Assembly: GCF_900142065.1 (NCBI RefSeq)
Contig: NZ_FSRJ01000002.1
Coordinates: forward strand, 496,001-560,000
Source of the DNA: Agromyces cerinus subsp. cerinus
Lineage (GTDB): Bacteria > Actinomycetota > Actinomycetes > Actinomycetales > Microbacteriaceae
Length of the DNA stretch: 64,000 nt
Direction: 5' to 3'
In this document: piece after piece, positions 43,659-54,889 of the stretch
Numbering within the stretch: position 1 is the first letter of the stretch
How the letters are laid out: every line of letters starts with the position of its first letter
Program-made: the position numbers and the translations under genes
Notes under the pieces: model-generated
Databases searched by the model: none
Seen by the model: the letters and a program-made list of their open reading frames with translations, nothing else
Told to the model about the DNA's origin: nothing

Positions 43659-44498
43659 TCAGGCGACGTTGAACTCGACGGGGTGCGGGCCCGTGCGACC
43701 GTCGCGCTCGAGCGCGTCGATCGCGGCGAGTTCGTCGGCCGCCAGCTCGAAGCCGAACACGTCGAGGTTCTCGGCGATGCGGCTCGGCGTCACCGACTTC
43801 GGAATCACGACGCGTCCCTGCTGCAGGTGCCAGCGCAGTACGACCTGGGCGGGCGTCGCCTCGTGGCGCACTGCGATGGCGATGACGGATGACTCGCCGA
43901 GCACGGCGCCCTGCGCGAGCGGGCTCCACGCCTCGGTGACGATGCCATGCCGCTCGTTCGCGGCGATCGTGGCGCGATTCTGCAGCGCGGGATGCAGCTC
44001 GACCTGATTCACCGCCGGCACGACCGTGCTCGTGGCCACGAGTCGTTCGAGGTGGTCGGGCTCGAAGTTCGAGACGCCGATCGCGCGGACGCGCCCTTCG
44101 GCGTGGAGGCGTTCCAGTGCACGCCAGGTGTCGAGGTAGAGCCCGCGCTCGGGCGTCGGCCAGTGGATCAGGGAGAGGTCGAGCTGCTCGAGCCCGAGCT
44201 TCGCGAGGCTCTCGTCGAACGCGCGCAGCGTCGAGTCGTACCCCTGGTCGGAGTTCCAGATCTTCGTCGTGATGAAGAGCTCGTCGCGGGGCACGCTCGA
44301 GTCGGCGATCGCCCGGCCGACGCCCTGTTCGTTGCCGTAGATCGCGGCGGTGTCGATGCTGCGGTAGCCGGCGTCGAGGGCAGTGGTGACGGCGGCGGCG
44401 GTCTCGTCGTCGGGCACCTGGTAGACGCCGAAGCCGAGCTGGGGCATGCGCACGCCGTTGTTGAGGGTGACGGCGGGCACGGTGGTGAGGTCGGTCAT
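43659..44498 (-). CDS. Aldo/keto reductase (2,5-diketo-gluconate reductase-like)
   Basis: A 279-residue NADPH-dependent reductase. Motifs are LDAGYRSIDTAAIYGNEQGVG with the catalytic Asp and Tyr, LFITTKIWNSDQG with the catalytic Lys, LSLIHWPTP with the catalytic His, and VIPKSVTPSRIAENLDVF for the cofactor phosphate. ATG 44498; a much longer open frame upstream runs antisense through the MFS gene and is not coding. It lies between MFS and DJ-1 genes in one unit. Confidence 0.93.
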   Translation of the reverse strand: MTDLTTVPAVTLNNGVRMPQLGFGVYQVPDDETAAAVTTALDAGYRSIDTAAIYGNEQGVGRAIADSSVPRDELFITTKIWNSDQGYDSTLRAFDESLAKLGLEQLDLSLIHWPTPERGLYLDTWRALERLHAEGRVRAIGVSNFEPDHLERLVATSTVVPAVNQVELHPALQNRATIAANERHGIVTEAWSPLAQGAVLGESSVIAIAVRHEATPAQVVLRWHLQQGRVVIPKSVTPSRIAENLDVFGFELAADELAAIDALERDGRTGPHPVEFNVA

Positions 44499-44533
44499 GG
44501 TCTCGCTTTCGGGGTTCTGAGTGTGATGGAGGG

Positions 44534-45745
44534 TCAGGCGGCGGATGCCGCGGTGGAGGACGTGTCGAGGCGGGCGGGGCCCGCGGCATCCGCTCGGGGG
44601 TGTCGGCGCGCATTCGCGGCGGCGATGACCATCACGACGAGGGCGGCGGCGGTGATGATCGCGCCGACCCAGATCGGCGAGGTGTAGCCGAGGCCTGCCG
44701 CGATCGTGAGGCCGCCGGTCCAGGCTCCGAGCGCATTGCCGAGGTTGAACGCGGCGATGTTCGCCCCGGAGGCGAGGGTCGGGGCGCCGTCGGCGTACCG
44801 CATCACGCGGCTCTGCAGGGCGGGCACCGTGCCGAACCCGAAGCCGCCCATCGCCGTCAGGAGCACGATCGTGGCGACGGGGTTCGGGGCGAGCCAGGCG
44901 AAGAGCACGAGCACGACGAGGAGCGCCGAGATGAAGCCGAGCAGGGTGCCGTCGATCGAGCGGTCGGCGAGGCGCCCGCCGATCCAGTTGCCGACGACGA
45001 GGCCGGCGCCGAAGAGCACGAGCAGCCACGGCACGGCGCTCGAGGCGAAGCCGCTCACCTCGGTGAGCGTGTACGCGATGTAGGTGAATGCGCCGAACAT
45101 GCCGCCGAAACCGAGCACCGTCACGGTGAGCGACAGCCACACCTGACCGGAGCGGAACGCGGTGAGTTCGCGGCGAAGGCTCGGCGCCGGCCCGTCGGTG
45201 CGGAGGTTGGGCACGAGCGTCGCGATACCGACCAGAGCGATCACGCCGATGGCCGAGATGGCCCAGAAGGTCGAGCGCCAGCCGAACTCCTGGCCGAGGA
45301 ACGTGCCGAACGGCACGCCGAGCACGTTGGCCGCGGTGAGGCCGGTGAACATGATCGCGATGGCTCCGGCGGCCTTCTCGGGCGCGACGAGGCCGGCGGC
45401 GACGACCGAGCCGATGCCGAAGAAGGCGCCGTGGCAGAGCGCCGCGATGATGCGGCCGGTCATCATGAGCTCGTATGTCGGGGCCATCGCCGAGATCGCG
45501 TTGCCCGCGATGAAGAGCACGAGCAGGCCGGTGAGCACCGGCTTGCGGGGGAGCCGGGTCGTGGCGGCCGTGAGGCCGAGGGCGCCGACGACCACCGCGA
45601 GGGCGTAGCCCGAGATCAGCCAGCCTGCTGCGGCTTCGGTGACGCCGAAGTCGGCGGCCACCTCTGGGAGCAGGCCCATGATCACGAACTCGGTGAGCCC
45701 GATGCCGAAGCCCCCGATGGCGAGAGCGATGAGTCCGAGGGGCAT
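44534..45745 (-). CDS. MFS drug-efflux-type transporter (DHA1, AraJ/YdhP-like)
   Basis: A 403-residue permease with twelve hydrophobic segments. GLTEFVIMGLLPEVAADFGVTEAAAGWLISGYA is the N-terminal DHA1 signature and RLPRKPVLTGLL a motif-A variant. First gene of the MFS-reductase-DJ-1 set, divergent from a MarR regulator that probably represses it. Substrate unknown. ATG 45745. Confidence 0.9.
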   Translation of the reverse strand: MPLGLIALAIGGFGIGLTEFVIMGLLPEVAADFGVTEAAAGWLISGYALAVVVGALGLTAATTRLPRKPVLTGLLVLFIAGNAISAMAPTYELMMTGRIIAALCHGAFFGIGSVVAAGLVAPEKAAGAIAIMFTGLTAANVLGVPFGTFLGQEFGWRSTFWAISAIGVIALVGIATLVPNLRTDGPAPSLRRELTAFRSGQVWLSLTVTVLGFGGMFGAFTYIAYTLTEVSGFASSAVPWLLVLFGAGLVVGNWIGGRLADRSIDGTLLGFISALLVVLVLFAWLAPNPVATIVLLTAMGGFGFGTVPALQSRVMRYADGAPTLASGANIAAFNLGNALGAWTGGLTIAAGLGYTSPIWVGAIITAAALVVMVIAAANARRHPRADAAGPARLDTSSTAASAA

Positions 45746-45814
45746 TCGTGGTTCTCCTGTTACACTCGTACGAATAGTTGCAGACGCGCTCTATTGCACG
45801 ACGAGCATTAATAC

Positions 45815-45826
45815 TTGCACGCGCAA
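45815..45826. promoter_or_regulatory. MarR operator-like dyad
   Basis: TTGC-ACGC-GCAA, with a wider CTTGC/GCAAG pair at 45814-45818 and 45836-45840, and two further TTGCA half-sites at 45776 and 45794. All lie in the 120-bp divergent gap between the MFS and MarR genes. Confidence 0.5.
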
Positions 45827-45865
45827 TTAGAAAGCGCAAGCAACTAAATCGACCGAGGAGGAGAC

Positions 45866-46324
45866 ATGGGCATCGCCGACGACGCCGTCGAGGTGCGCGC
45901 GCAGGGCTGGCGCACGCTCGCCGCACTGCACGGACTCATCGAGGCCGAGCTCGAGCGCTCGCTCGCGGCATCCGTCGACCTCTCGGTCGTGGAGTACACG
46001 GTGCTCGACGCGCTCAACCGTCAAGACGGCTGGCACATGCGCATGCAGCAGCTCGCTCGTGCCGCGGCGCTCAGCCCGAGCGCGACGACGCGGCTCGTGA
46101 ACCGACTCGAAGACCGAGCGCTGCTCACGCGCATCCTCTGCGCAGACGACCGGCGTGGCATCTACACCGAGCTCACGGCCGCCGGGCGTTCGCTGTACGA
46201 GCGCGCGAGGCCGATCCACGACGAGACACTCGAGCGGGTGCTCGCCGAAGCGGGCGATCAGCCCGAGCTCGCGCCCGTCGTCGAGGCGCTGCACGGGGTG
46301 GCGCTGCCTGCGACGGTCGGTTGA
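45866..46324 (+). CDS. MarR-family transcriptional regulator
   Basis: A 152-residue winged-helix regulator. SLAASVDLSVVEYTVLDAL, then MQQLARAAALSPSATTRLVNRLEDRALLTR and DDRRGIYTELTAAGRSL show the typical recognition helix and wing. GAGGAGGAGA precedes ATG 45866. Divergent from the MFS, aldo-keto reductase and DJ-1 genes, its presumed targets. Confidence 0.9.
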   Translation: MGIADDAVEVRAQGWRTLAALHGLIEAELERSLAASVDLSVVEYTVLDALNRQDGWHMRMQQLARAAALSPSATTRLVNRLEDRALLTRILCADDRRGIYTELTAAGRSLYERARPIHDETLERVLAEAGDQPELAPVVEALHGVALPATVG

Positions 46325-46372
46325 GCGTCAGCCGTCGGCGCACCGCGGCGAGGGGCGTGGCGTCCGCGCGGG

Positions 46373-46795
46373 TCAGGTCGCGTTCGCGGAGATGTTGACG
46401 AGCCAGGTGACCCCGTAGCGGTCGGTGCACATGCCGAACGCGTCGCCCCATGGCGCCACCTCGAGCGGCACGATCTCCGACCCGCTGGCGAGCAGCTTCG
46501 CCCAGTAGCCGCGGAGCACGGCGTCTTCGTCGCGCCCGCCCGACAGCGAGACCGAGATCGGCCCGCCGGTGCCGGGGTCGCCCATCGAGCTCGGCGTGTC
46601 GGCCCCCATCAGCACGACGCCGCCGTCGCCCTCGAGCTGGCCGTGCATGATCTTGTCGGCGTCAGCAGGGTCATCGGCCTGGCCGAACTCGGCGAAGGTG
46701 CTCGTCGTGAGCTCGCCGCCGAACACCGAGTGGTAGAACTCCATCGCTTCCTTCGCGTTGCCGGGGAAGTTGAGGTACGGGTTGAGCGTGACCAT
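46373..46795 (-). CDS. PhnB-like VOC family protein
   Basis: A 140-residue VOC protein of the PhnB/YjdN type: MVTLNPYLNFPGNAKEAMEFYHSVFGGEL, then MHGQLEGDGGVVLMGADTP and APWGDAFGMCTDRYGVTWLVNI. This group lacks an assigned substrate. ATG 46795 is the natural start; longer readings pass upstream of the promoter. Divergent from the ArsR regulator. Confidence 0.88.
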   Translation of the reverse strand: MVTLNPYLNFPGNAKEAMEFYHSVFGGELTTSTFAEFGQADDPADADKIMHGQLEGDGGVVLMGADTPSSMGDPGTGGPISVSLSGGRDEDAVLRGYWAKLLASGSEIVPLEVAPWGDAFGMCTDRYGVTWLVNISANAT

Positions 46796-46972
46796 GGTGC
46801 GACCCTTTCGATCTCGACGTGGCTGTCGAAGCAGATACTCGTCGCTCGTGCGGCCCGCGGCAACCCCCGCAGCGGATGCCTCCGCCGCTGGCGCGGATGT
46901 TCGCTCCGCGGCGTGCGGCGACGGTCCACGGGACCGGGGTCTTGACAGCGCCATCCACTCGCCGTAGGTTGT

Positions 46973-46995
46973 AATCAATCAAATGGTTGATCAAT
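46973..46995. promoter_or_regulatory. ArsR operator-like dyad
   Basis: ATCAA-ATGG-TTGAT (46978-46991) inside an AT-rich stretch with two ATCAAT repeats 16 bp apart, 26 bp upstream of the ArsR-type gene. AT-rich in an otherwise GC-rich gap, as expected for an ArsR-type site. Confidence 0.6.
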
Positions 46996-47016
46996 GAATG
47001 AGTTGGAAACAGGCTG

Positions 47017-47457
47017 ATGATCTTCGACCCGGGCGCAGACGACCGCCTCGACCGCGCCTTCATGGCACTGGCCGATCCGGTGCGCCGCGGCATCATCGCC
47101 CGACTGAGCAGAGGGCCGGCCACGGTCAACGAGCTCGCCGAACCGTTCGCGATCACCAAGCAGGCCGTCTCGAAGCACATCCAGGTGCTCGAGCACGCGG
47201 GGCTCGTCACGAGGACACGTGACGCGCAGCGCCGACCCGTGCACCTCGACGCGGCCCAACTCGAAGCCCTCACCGCGTGGATCGACCGCTACCGGCTGAT
47301 CCACGAGCAGCAGTTCCGCACGTTGGACGCACTGCTCGCCGAAACCCCCGGCCCGGACGCCGGGGCATCCGTCGCCCCCGATGCGACCCCGCATCGTGAC
47401 GACGTCCCAGAAGTCGGCACCTCTGCCGGCCGCACCGGAGAAGAGAACGAATCATGA
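47017..47457 (+). CDS. ArsR-family regulator
   Basis: A 146-residue winged-helix regulator without the metal-binding Cys motif: MALADPVRRGIIARLSRGPATVNELAEPFAITKQAVSKHIQVLEHAGLVTRT. The C-terminal 40 residues are Pro/Gly-rich. Its stop overlaps the next gene's ATG (ATGA). This ArsR plus SRPBCC pairing is widespread; the regulator is probably autorepressive through the 46973 dyad. Confidence 0.9.
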   Translation: MIFDPGADDRLDRAFMALADPVRRGIIARLSRGPATVNELAEPFAITKQAVSKHIQVLEHAGLVTRTRDAQRRPVHLDAAQLEALTAWIDRYRLIHEQQFRTLDALLAETPGPDAGASVAPDATPHRDDVPEVGTSAGRTGEENES

Positions 47458-47927
47458 CGAACCCCGTCACCATCACCGCCCCCGAAGGCCTGCCCTTCAT
47501 CGAGATCGAGCGAGAGTTCGACGCACCCGTCGCCGCCGTCTTCAACGCGCACCGCGACCCCGAGCTCGTCAAGCGCTGGCTCGGCCCCGACGGCTACGAG
47601 ATGCGCGTCGAGCGCTGGGACTTCGAGCCGCAGGGCGGCTACCGCTACCTGCACGTCGACCCCGAGGGCGAGGAGTACGCCTTCAACGGCACCTTCCACT
47701 CGGTGCGCGAGAACGAGTTCGCGGTGCAGACCTTCGAGTACGAGGGCTTCCCCGACGTCGTCGCCGTCGAGTCGATCGCGTTCGAAGACCTCGGCGGCGG
47801 GCGCACGCTGCTCCGCATCCACTCCACCTACCCGAGCCTCGCGGCCCGCGACGGCATGGTCCAGAGCAACATGGAGGTGGGTCTCCGCGACGGCTACGCA
47901 CGACTCGACGGCGTGCTCGCCGCCTGA
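47454..47927 (+). CDS. SRPBCC (AHSA1-like) domain protein
   Basis: A 157-residue START/AHSA1-fold protein: FIEIEREFDAPVAAVFNAHRDPELVKRWLGPDGYEM, YRYLHVDPEGEEYAFNGTFHSV, RTLLRIHSTYPSLAARDGM. Such proteins bind hydrophobic ligands; the ligand is unknown. Translationally coupled to the ArsR gene. Confidence 0.9.
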   Translation: MTNPVTITAPEGLPFIEIEREFDAPVAAVFNAHRDPELVKRWLGPDGYEMRVERWDFEPQGGYRYLHVDPEGEEYAFNGTFHSVRENEFAVQTFEYEGFPDVVAVESIAFEDLGGGRTLLRIHSTYPSLAARDGMVQSNMEVGLRDGYARLDGVLAA

Positions 47928-48033
47928 CCGAGCGACCATGTCGATCGACCGGATGGCGCGGGGCGCGGTCGCCACTCGCACCCGCCCCGCCGCCCTCGGT
48001 CACCCACGAACATCGCACGGAACGGAGCACCTC

Positions 48034-48474
48034 ATGGACTGGACACTGGAAGTCGTCATCGTGCCGGTGAACGACCTCGACCGATCGATCGCCTTCTACC
48101 GCGACCAGGTCGGCTTCGCCCTCGACCACGACACGCGCAGCGACAGCATGCACATCGCGCAGCTCACGCCGCGCGGCTCGGGCTGCTCGATCGTGATCGG
48201 CTCGCTGCCGTCGCAGAACGAGATGGCACCGGGTTCGCTGCACGGCCTGCAGCTCGTCGTCGCCGACGCGGCGGCCGCTCGCAACGAGCTCATCTCGCGC
48301 GGTGTCGAGGCGAGTGAGATCACCGTCTTCGACGAGCGCGACGGCGGCACCTTCTTCGGCTTCGCCGACCCCGACGGCAACACCTGGGCCGTGCAGCAGA
48401 TCAAGGCCCGCGGTGAGAAGCCGCTCATTCCGCTCGACGCGCGCCAGCGCTTCGGCGCCGAGCAGGAGGTCTGA
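48034..48474 (+). CDS. VOC family protein (glyoxalase-like)
   Basis: A 146-residue VOC protein: TLEVVIVPVNDLDRSIAFYRDQVGF, GLQLVVADAAAARNELISRGV, GTFFGFADPDGNTWAVQQI. ACGGAG precedes ATG 48034. Third gene of the ArsR-SRPBCC-VOC set, 106 bp after the SRPBCC stop. Confidence 0.87.
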   Translation: MDWTLEVVIVPVNDLDRSIAFYRDQVGFALDHDTRSDSMHIAQLTPRGSGCSIVIGSLPSQNEMAPGSLHGLQLVVADAAAARNELISRGVEASEITVFDERDGGTFFGFADPDGNTWAVQQIKARGEKPLIPLDARQRFGAEQEV

Positions 48475-48496
48475 GCGAGCAGCCGTACCGATCGAT

Positions 48497-48545
48497 CGGA
48501 TGCCGCGGGGCGGCCCTCATCGAGGGCGGCGCCCCGCGGCATCCG
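48497..48545. terminator. Bidirectional terminator hairpin
   Basis: Perfect 15-base arms CGGATGCCGCGGGGC and GCCCCGCGGCATCCG, with an inner CCCTC/GAGGG stem, between the convergent VOC and GyrI-like genes. Confidence 0.8.
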
Positions 48546-48594
48546 TACGCCTGACGCGCTTCGGCGCGATCAGGAGCCCGCAGCGTCCTGCGGG

Positions 48595-49206
48595 TCAGGC
48601 CGGCGCAACCGGCTGTCTGAGGATCGTTCGGAGCTTCTCGGGGGCCGTGCGCCGGGGGTCGCCGAGATACACCTCGTGATGGCGCCCGTTGAACCGAAGG
48701 CCCTGCTCGGGCATGAACTCGTCGTGCAGCCGTGCGAGTGTCGGGCCCTCGGCGTCGTACGAGCCGAGATGGAGGGTCTGCACCGCACGCCCCTCTGAGA
48801 GGCGCTCGAAGCGCACGAGGTTCGCGGCCGGTGCCTTCGCGGCCGCCTTCGCAACGGACTCCGCGACGAGCTCGGGCGTGAGCCAGTCGGGCTGCCAGAT
48901 CATCATCGTCCACGACCAGGCCGATTTCTCGCGGGTGACGAACGTCGCCGGGTCGTCGGCGCTCCAGAGCCCTTCGAGCGGCCCGACGACGTAGTCGCGA
49001 TCGAGCTCGCGCTTGCTCTGGAACTTGGCGGCGTACGACACGGCGTAGAGCGCCTCGACCGCGGCCACGTACTCGGGGGCGTTGTTGGGGTCGCCGTGCC
49101 CGTCGACCATGCAGTAGGCGAGCTCGGGCACCTCGATGATCTCGAATCGACCTCGCGGGGCGGTGTAGCAGGCGAGTTCGCGCTTCACGTCGTACTTGTC
49201 GGCCAT
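48595..49206 (-). CDS. GyrI-like domain protein
   Basis: A 203-residue stand-alone GyrI-like (AraC effector-binding fold) protein: RFEIIEVPELAYCMVDGHGDPNNAPEYVAAVEALYAVSY, YVVGPLEGLWSADDP, SYDAEGPTLARLHDEFMPEQG, HHEVYLGDPRRTAPEKLRTILRQP. Such proteins bind small amphipathic molecules, and some hydrolyse cyclopropanoid compounds. ATG 49206. Divergent from an aldo-keto reductase. Confidence 0.88.
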   Translation of the reverse strand: MADKYDVKRELACYTAPRGRFEIIEVPELAYCMVDGHGDPNNAPEYVAAVEALYAVSYAAKFQSKRELDRDYVVGPLEGLWSADDPATFVTREKSAWSWTMMIWQPDWLTPELVAESVAKAAAKAPAANLVRFERLSEGRAVQTLHLGSYDAEGPTLARLHDEFMPEQGLRFNGRHHEVYLGDPRRTAPEKLRTILRQPVAPA

Positions 49207-49363
49207 GCACACAGCGTCGCGCGCACCACCGACATGGAGCCGGACGCACCGGCGCAGCGTGCGGCGCGCGCACCCGCATGACACCATCGGAGGCGGACCG
49301 GCCGTGACGATCCATCTCGGCAGCCGTCCCGCGCGATCTTCCCCCGACCAGCACTGGAGCATC

Positions 49364-50353
49364 ATGCAGACTCGCACCCTCGGCCGCACCGCCCGCATGG
49401 TCTCGGTCATCGGCCTCGGCACCTGGCAGCTCGGCGCCGACTGGGGCGAGGTCGCCGAGGGCGACGCGTTCGCCGTGCTCGACGCGGCGCACGATGCCGG
49501 CGTCACCTTCTTCGACACGGCCGACGTCTACGGCGACGGCCGGAGCGAGTCGCTCATCGGCGCATGGCTCCGCGCGAACCCCGGTTCCGGAGTCACGGTC
49601 GCCACGAAGATGGGCCGGCGGATGCCGCAGCAGCACGCCAACTACTCCGCCGAGCACTTCCGTGGATGGATCGACCGCTCGCGGGCGAACCTCGGCGTCG
49701 AGACGCTCGACCTCGTGCAGCTGCACTGCCCGCCGTCATCGGTGTACGGCGACGACCGGGTCTTCGACGCGCTCGATGCGCTCGTCGACGACGGCTCGAT
49801 CGCCGCCTACGGCGTGAGCGTCGAACGGGTCGACGAGGCGCTCACGGCCATCGCGCGGCCGAATGTCGCGACCGTGCAGATCATCCTGAACGCGTTCCGG
49901 CTGAAGCCGCTCGACGAGGTGCTGCCGGCCGCCGTCGCGGCGGGCGTCGGCATCATCGCCCGGGTGCCGCTCGCGAGCGGCCTGCTCTCGGGGCGCTACA
50001 CGAGCGACACGATCTTCGCCGCGAACGACCATCGCAGCTTCAACCGTCACGGCGAGGCGTTCGACGTCGGCGAGACCTTCTCGGGCGTCGACTACGAGAC
50101 GGGCGTGCGGGCGGCATCCGAGTTCACCGCGCTCGCCCGCGAGGCGGCGCCGTCCGCCTCGCCCGCCCAGGTCGCGCTCGCCTGGATCGCCGCGCAGCCG
50201 GGCGTGAGCTCGGTGATCCCGGGTGCGCGCTCGCCGCAGCAGGCGCGGGCGAACGCCGAAGCCGGATCGCTGCGTCTGCCGCCGTCGTTCGACGAGGCGG
50301 TGCGCGAGCTCTACGACCGTGAGATCCGCGCGGCGGTGCACGAGCGCTGGTAG
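49364..50353 (+). CDS. Aldo/keto reductase (YajO/Tas-like)
   Basis: A 329-residue NADPH-dependent reductase of the larger AKR type: FFDTADVYGDGRSESLIG with the catalytic Asp and Tyr, VTVATKMGRR with the Lys, LDLVQLHCPP with the His, and VSSVIPGARSPQQARANAEA for cofactor binding. Physiological substrate unknown. ATG 49364 fits the family N-terminus (MQTRTLGRTARMVSVIGLGTWQLG). Confidence 0.92.
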   Translation: MQTRTLGRTARMVSVIGLGTWQLGADWGEVAEGDAFAVLDAAHDAGVTFFDTADVYGDGRSESLIGAWLRANPGSGVTVATKMGRRMPQQHANYSAEHFRGWIDRSRANLGVETLDLVQLHCPPSSVYGDDRVFDALDALVDDGSIAAYGVSVERVDEALTAIARPNVATVQIILNAFRLKPLDEVLPAAVAAGVGIIARVPLASGLLSGRYTSDTIFAANDHRSFNRHGEAFDVGETFSGVDYETGVRAASEFTALAREAAPSASPAQVALAWIAAQPGVSSVIPGARSPQQARANAEAGSLRLPPSFDEAVRELYDREIRAAVHERW

Positions 50354-50598
50354 TCGGCCGGCCGCTCCGCGACACCCCGGCGGAAAATCGGCGGAGATGC
50401 CCCCATTTCAGGGCACAACGTCGATACGCTGCACAGGTGTGGTGTTAGCGGGGGGCTGACAGTGACGATTCCGGGTGCATGGCACGGCGACTGTTCGCCG
50501 CGCCCTGCGAACGAGCTCGGCGTCGCCACGACCCTCCTTCGACCCGTCGAACCGACGGGCAGATCCGAACACTCGGTCCGTACGAAGGAAGGAATCGA

Positions 50599-51261
50599 AT
50601 GATCACCAAACGAGTCATGACGTTCGGGCGCAGCGGGGCCGCCGCGGTGCATCTCGAGGGGGGCGCGGGCAGGCGCAGGGGCGACCGGATGCTCGGTCTC
50701 GCGCTCGCCGGCCTGATCGTGGTCACGCTCGGCATCGCCGGCCAGGCGCAGAGCGCCGAGGCGGCGGCGGATCTCGAGCACGCCAAGCGGCTCGCGGTCG
50801 CCGAGGTCGGCGGCCAGGTCGGCATCGGCGCGGCGGGCGTCGACATCGCTGCGCTGCGGGATGCCGCGGCCGCGCACTCGGCGACCGAGGCGCTGCGCGG
50901 TGCGCTCGCCGCCCACCGCGAGGCGGTCGAAGCTCAACAGGCGGCAGCCGCTGCGAAGCTCGCCGCCGAAGCCGCGGCAGCCGAGGCTGTGGCAGCCGAG
51001 GCAGCGGCAGCCGAAGCCGAAGCCGAGCAGGTCGCCGACGAGGGCGATGACTGGTCGGGCGAGTCGGATGCCGCGGCATCCGCTTCGAGCGGGGCGACCG
51101 AAGAAGCCCCGGCGGCTGCTCCCGCAGCGGACCCGTACACCTCCGAGTACTACCCGGGCCTTCCGCCCGCACCGCGCGACGAGGACTGCGGGCCGTGCAC
51201 CGGCAAGGAGATGGTGCCCGTGTACTACAACGGCTCGTACGTGTGGGGCTGCGACGCCTGA
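50599..51261 (+). CDS. Exported or membrane-anchored Ala-rich coiled-coil protein
   Basis: A 220-residue protein of no family I recognise. A basic N-terminus (GGAGRRRGDRM) is followed by one hydrophobic segment (about residues 31-50, LGLALAGLIVVTLGIAG), an Ala/Glu-rich helical region with strong coiled-coil character (about residues 55-150), an acidic Ser/Ala linker and a Tyr-rich end with three Cys (DCGPC and WGCDA). GGAAGGAATCGA precedes ATG 50599. The topology suggests an extracytoplasmic rod ending in a disulfide-bonded tip. The 245-bp gap upstream contains no other gene. Confidence 0.75.
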   Translation: MITKRVMTFGRSGAAAVHLEGGAGRRRGDRMLGLALAGLIVVTLGIAGQAQSAEAAADLEHAKRLAVAEVGGQVGIGAAGVDIAALRDAAAAHSATEALRGALAAHREAVEAQQAAAAAKLAAEAAAAEAVAAEAAAAEAEAEQVADEGDDWSGESDAAASASSGATEEAPAAAPAADPYTSEYYPGLPPAPRDEDCGPCTGKEMVPVYYNGSYVWGCDA

Positions 51262-51277
51262 TCGGAACGGATCGGTG

Positions 51278-51309
51278 CGGCGGGCGCTCGGGAGACCGGG
51301 CGCCCGCCG
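51278..51309. terminator. Bidirectional terminator hairpin
   Basis: 14-base arms CGGCGGGCGCTCGG and CCGGGCGCCCGCCG (one G-T pair) around a GAGA loop, followed by a short T-rich run, between convergent genes. Confidence 0.75.
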
Positions 51310-51329
51310 TCGTTTCGAGGGTCTGGTCG

Positions 51330-53795
<2,466 letters not shown>

Positions 53796-53858
53796 GGCTT
53801 CCCCTGTCGGCTCGAGTGTCCTTCGAGCCTAGGTCGGTCGCGAGGCGGGCACCACCGA

Positions 53859-53864
53859 TAGGGT
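53859..53864 (+). promoter_or_regulatory. -10 element before the AEC permease leader frame
   Basis: TAGGGT, eight bases before the ATG of a 14-codon upstream frame at 53873. Confidence 0.45.
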
Positions 53865-53872
53865 CGAAGACG

Positions 53873-53917
53873 ATGAGCCCTGCTTCGCACCCCGACGACC
53901 GCGACAGGCGTGCATGA
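53873..53917 (+). CDS. Possible 14-residue leader peptide
   Basis: ATG to TGA frame MSPASHPDDRDRRA placed directly after a -10-like hexamer and ending in an ATGA overlap with the AEC permease start. The peptide has no repeated rare codons typical of attenuators. It may serve only to deliver ribosomes to a start with no Shine-Dalgarno site of its own. Confidence 0.4.
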   Translation: MSPASHPDDRDRRA

Positions 53918-54834
53918 TCGACATCTTCACCGGCTTCGCGGTCATCGCGCTCGCCGTGTTCGTCGGCTGGATCGCCGGGCGCACCGGCGTGCTCGGGCCC
54001 GAGGCCCGGCCGATGCTCGCCCGGCTGAACTTCAGCGTGCTCGCGCCGTTCCTGCTGTTCTCCGTGCTCGCGAAGGCCGACGTCGGCGCGCTCTTCTCGG
54101 TGCTGCTCCCGGTCTCCGCGATCGCGGCCGTCGCCATGATGCTCGTGTTCGGCCTCGTGGCGATGCTGCTCTGGCGGCGACGCCTCGAGCACACGGTCAT
54201 CGGTTCGCTCGCGTCGGGCTACGTGAACGGCAACAACTTCGGCATCCCGATCGCGGTCTACATGCTCGGCGACGCGGCGTACTCGGCGCCCGTCGTGCTG
54301 TTGCAGCTGCTGCTGTTCGCACCGGTGGCGCTCGCCATCCTCGGCGCCCGAGTGCACGGCAACACCTCGGTGGCGGCGATCGTGCGCACGACCTTCACGA
54401 ACCCGATCATCCTCGGCTCGCTCGCCGGCGTGCTCGTCGCAGTGTCGGGCCTCGAGCTGCCGCCCATCGTGATGGAGCCGATCGAACTCATCGGGCACGC
54501 CGCGGTGCCGCTCATGCTCATCTCCTACGGCCTGTCGCTGCACGGGCAGCGGCTCTTCGCACCGGGCAGCGGTCGTCGCGAGGTCGCGTTCGCGACCGTG
54601 CTGAAGCTCGTCGCGATGCCCGTCACCGCGTGGGCCGTCGGGGCGTTCGTCTTCGGCCTCGACGGCCACGAGCTCTACGCGGTGACGGTGCTCGCCGCGC
54701 TGCCGACGGCGCAGAACGTCTTCGTCTACGCCCAGCGCTATGAGACCGCCGAGGTCGTGGCCCGCGACACGGTATTCCTGACGACGATCGGCTCGGTGCC
54801 GGTGCTGCTCGCAGTGGCGCTCCTGCTCGGCTGA
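53914..54834 (+). CDS. AEC-family (auxin efflux carrier / malate permease-like) transporter
   Basis: A 306-residue membrane protein with about ten hydrophobic segments. VFVGWIAGRTGVLGPEARPMLARLNFSVLAPFLLF, SGYVNGNNFGIPIAVYMLG and LAALPTAQNVFVYAQRYE match the AEC/PIN-like family. Members move dicarboxylates or amino-acid-like anions; the substrate here is unknown. Overlaps a short upstream frame by ATGA. Confidence 0.9.
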   Translation: MIDIFTGFAVIALAVFVGWIAGRTGVLGPEARPMLARLNFSVLAPFLLFSVLAKADVGALFSVLLPVSAIAAVAMMLVFGLVAMLLWRRRLEHTVIGSLASGYVNGNNFGIPIAVYMLGDAAYSAPVVLLQLLLFAPVALAILGARVHGNTSVAAIVRTTFTNPIILGSLAGVLVAVSGLELPPIVMEPIELIGHAAVPLMLISYGLSLHGQRLFAPGSGRREVAFATVLKLVAMPVTAWAVGAFVFGLDGHELYAVTVLAALPTAQNVFVYAQRYETAEVVARDTVFLTTIGSVPVLLAVALLLG

Positions 54835-54889
54835 GCCGCGGAGCACCACGTGCCACGTGCCCCGAGTCCCGACGACCGGCGCGGGACCC

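Noticed and set aside
44499-45926. N-terminal extension of the aldo/keto reductase frame through the MFS gene
   Set aside because: The family start is at 44498; the extension has an Arg/His-rich composition and overlaps a genuine permease.
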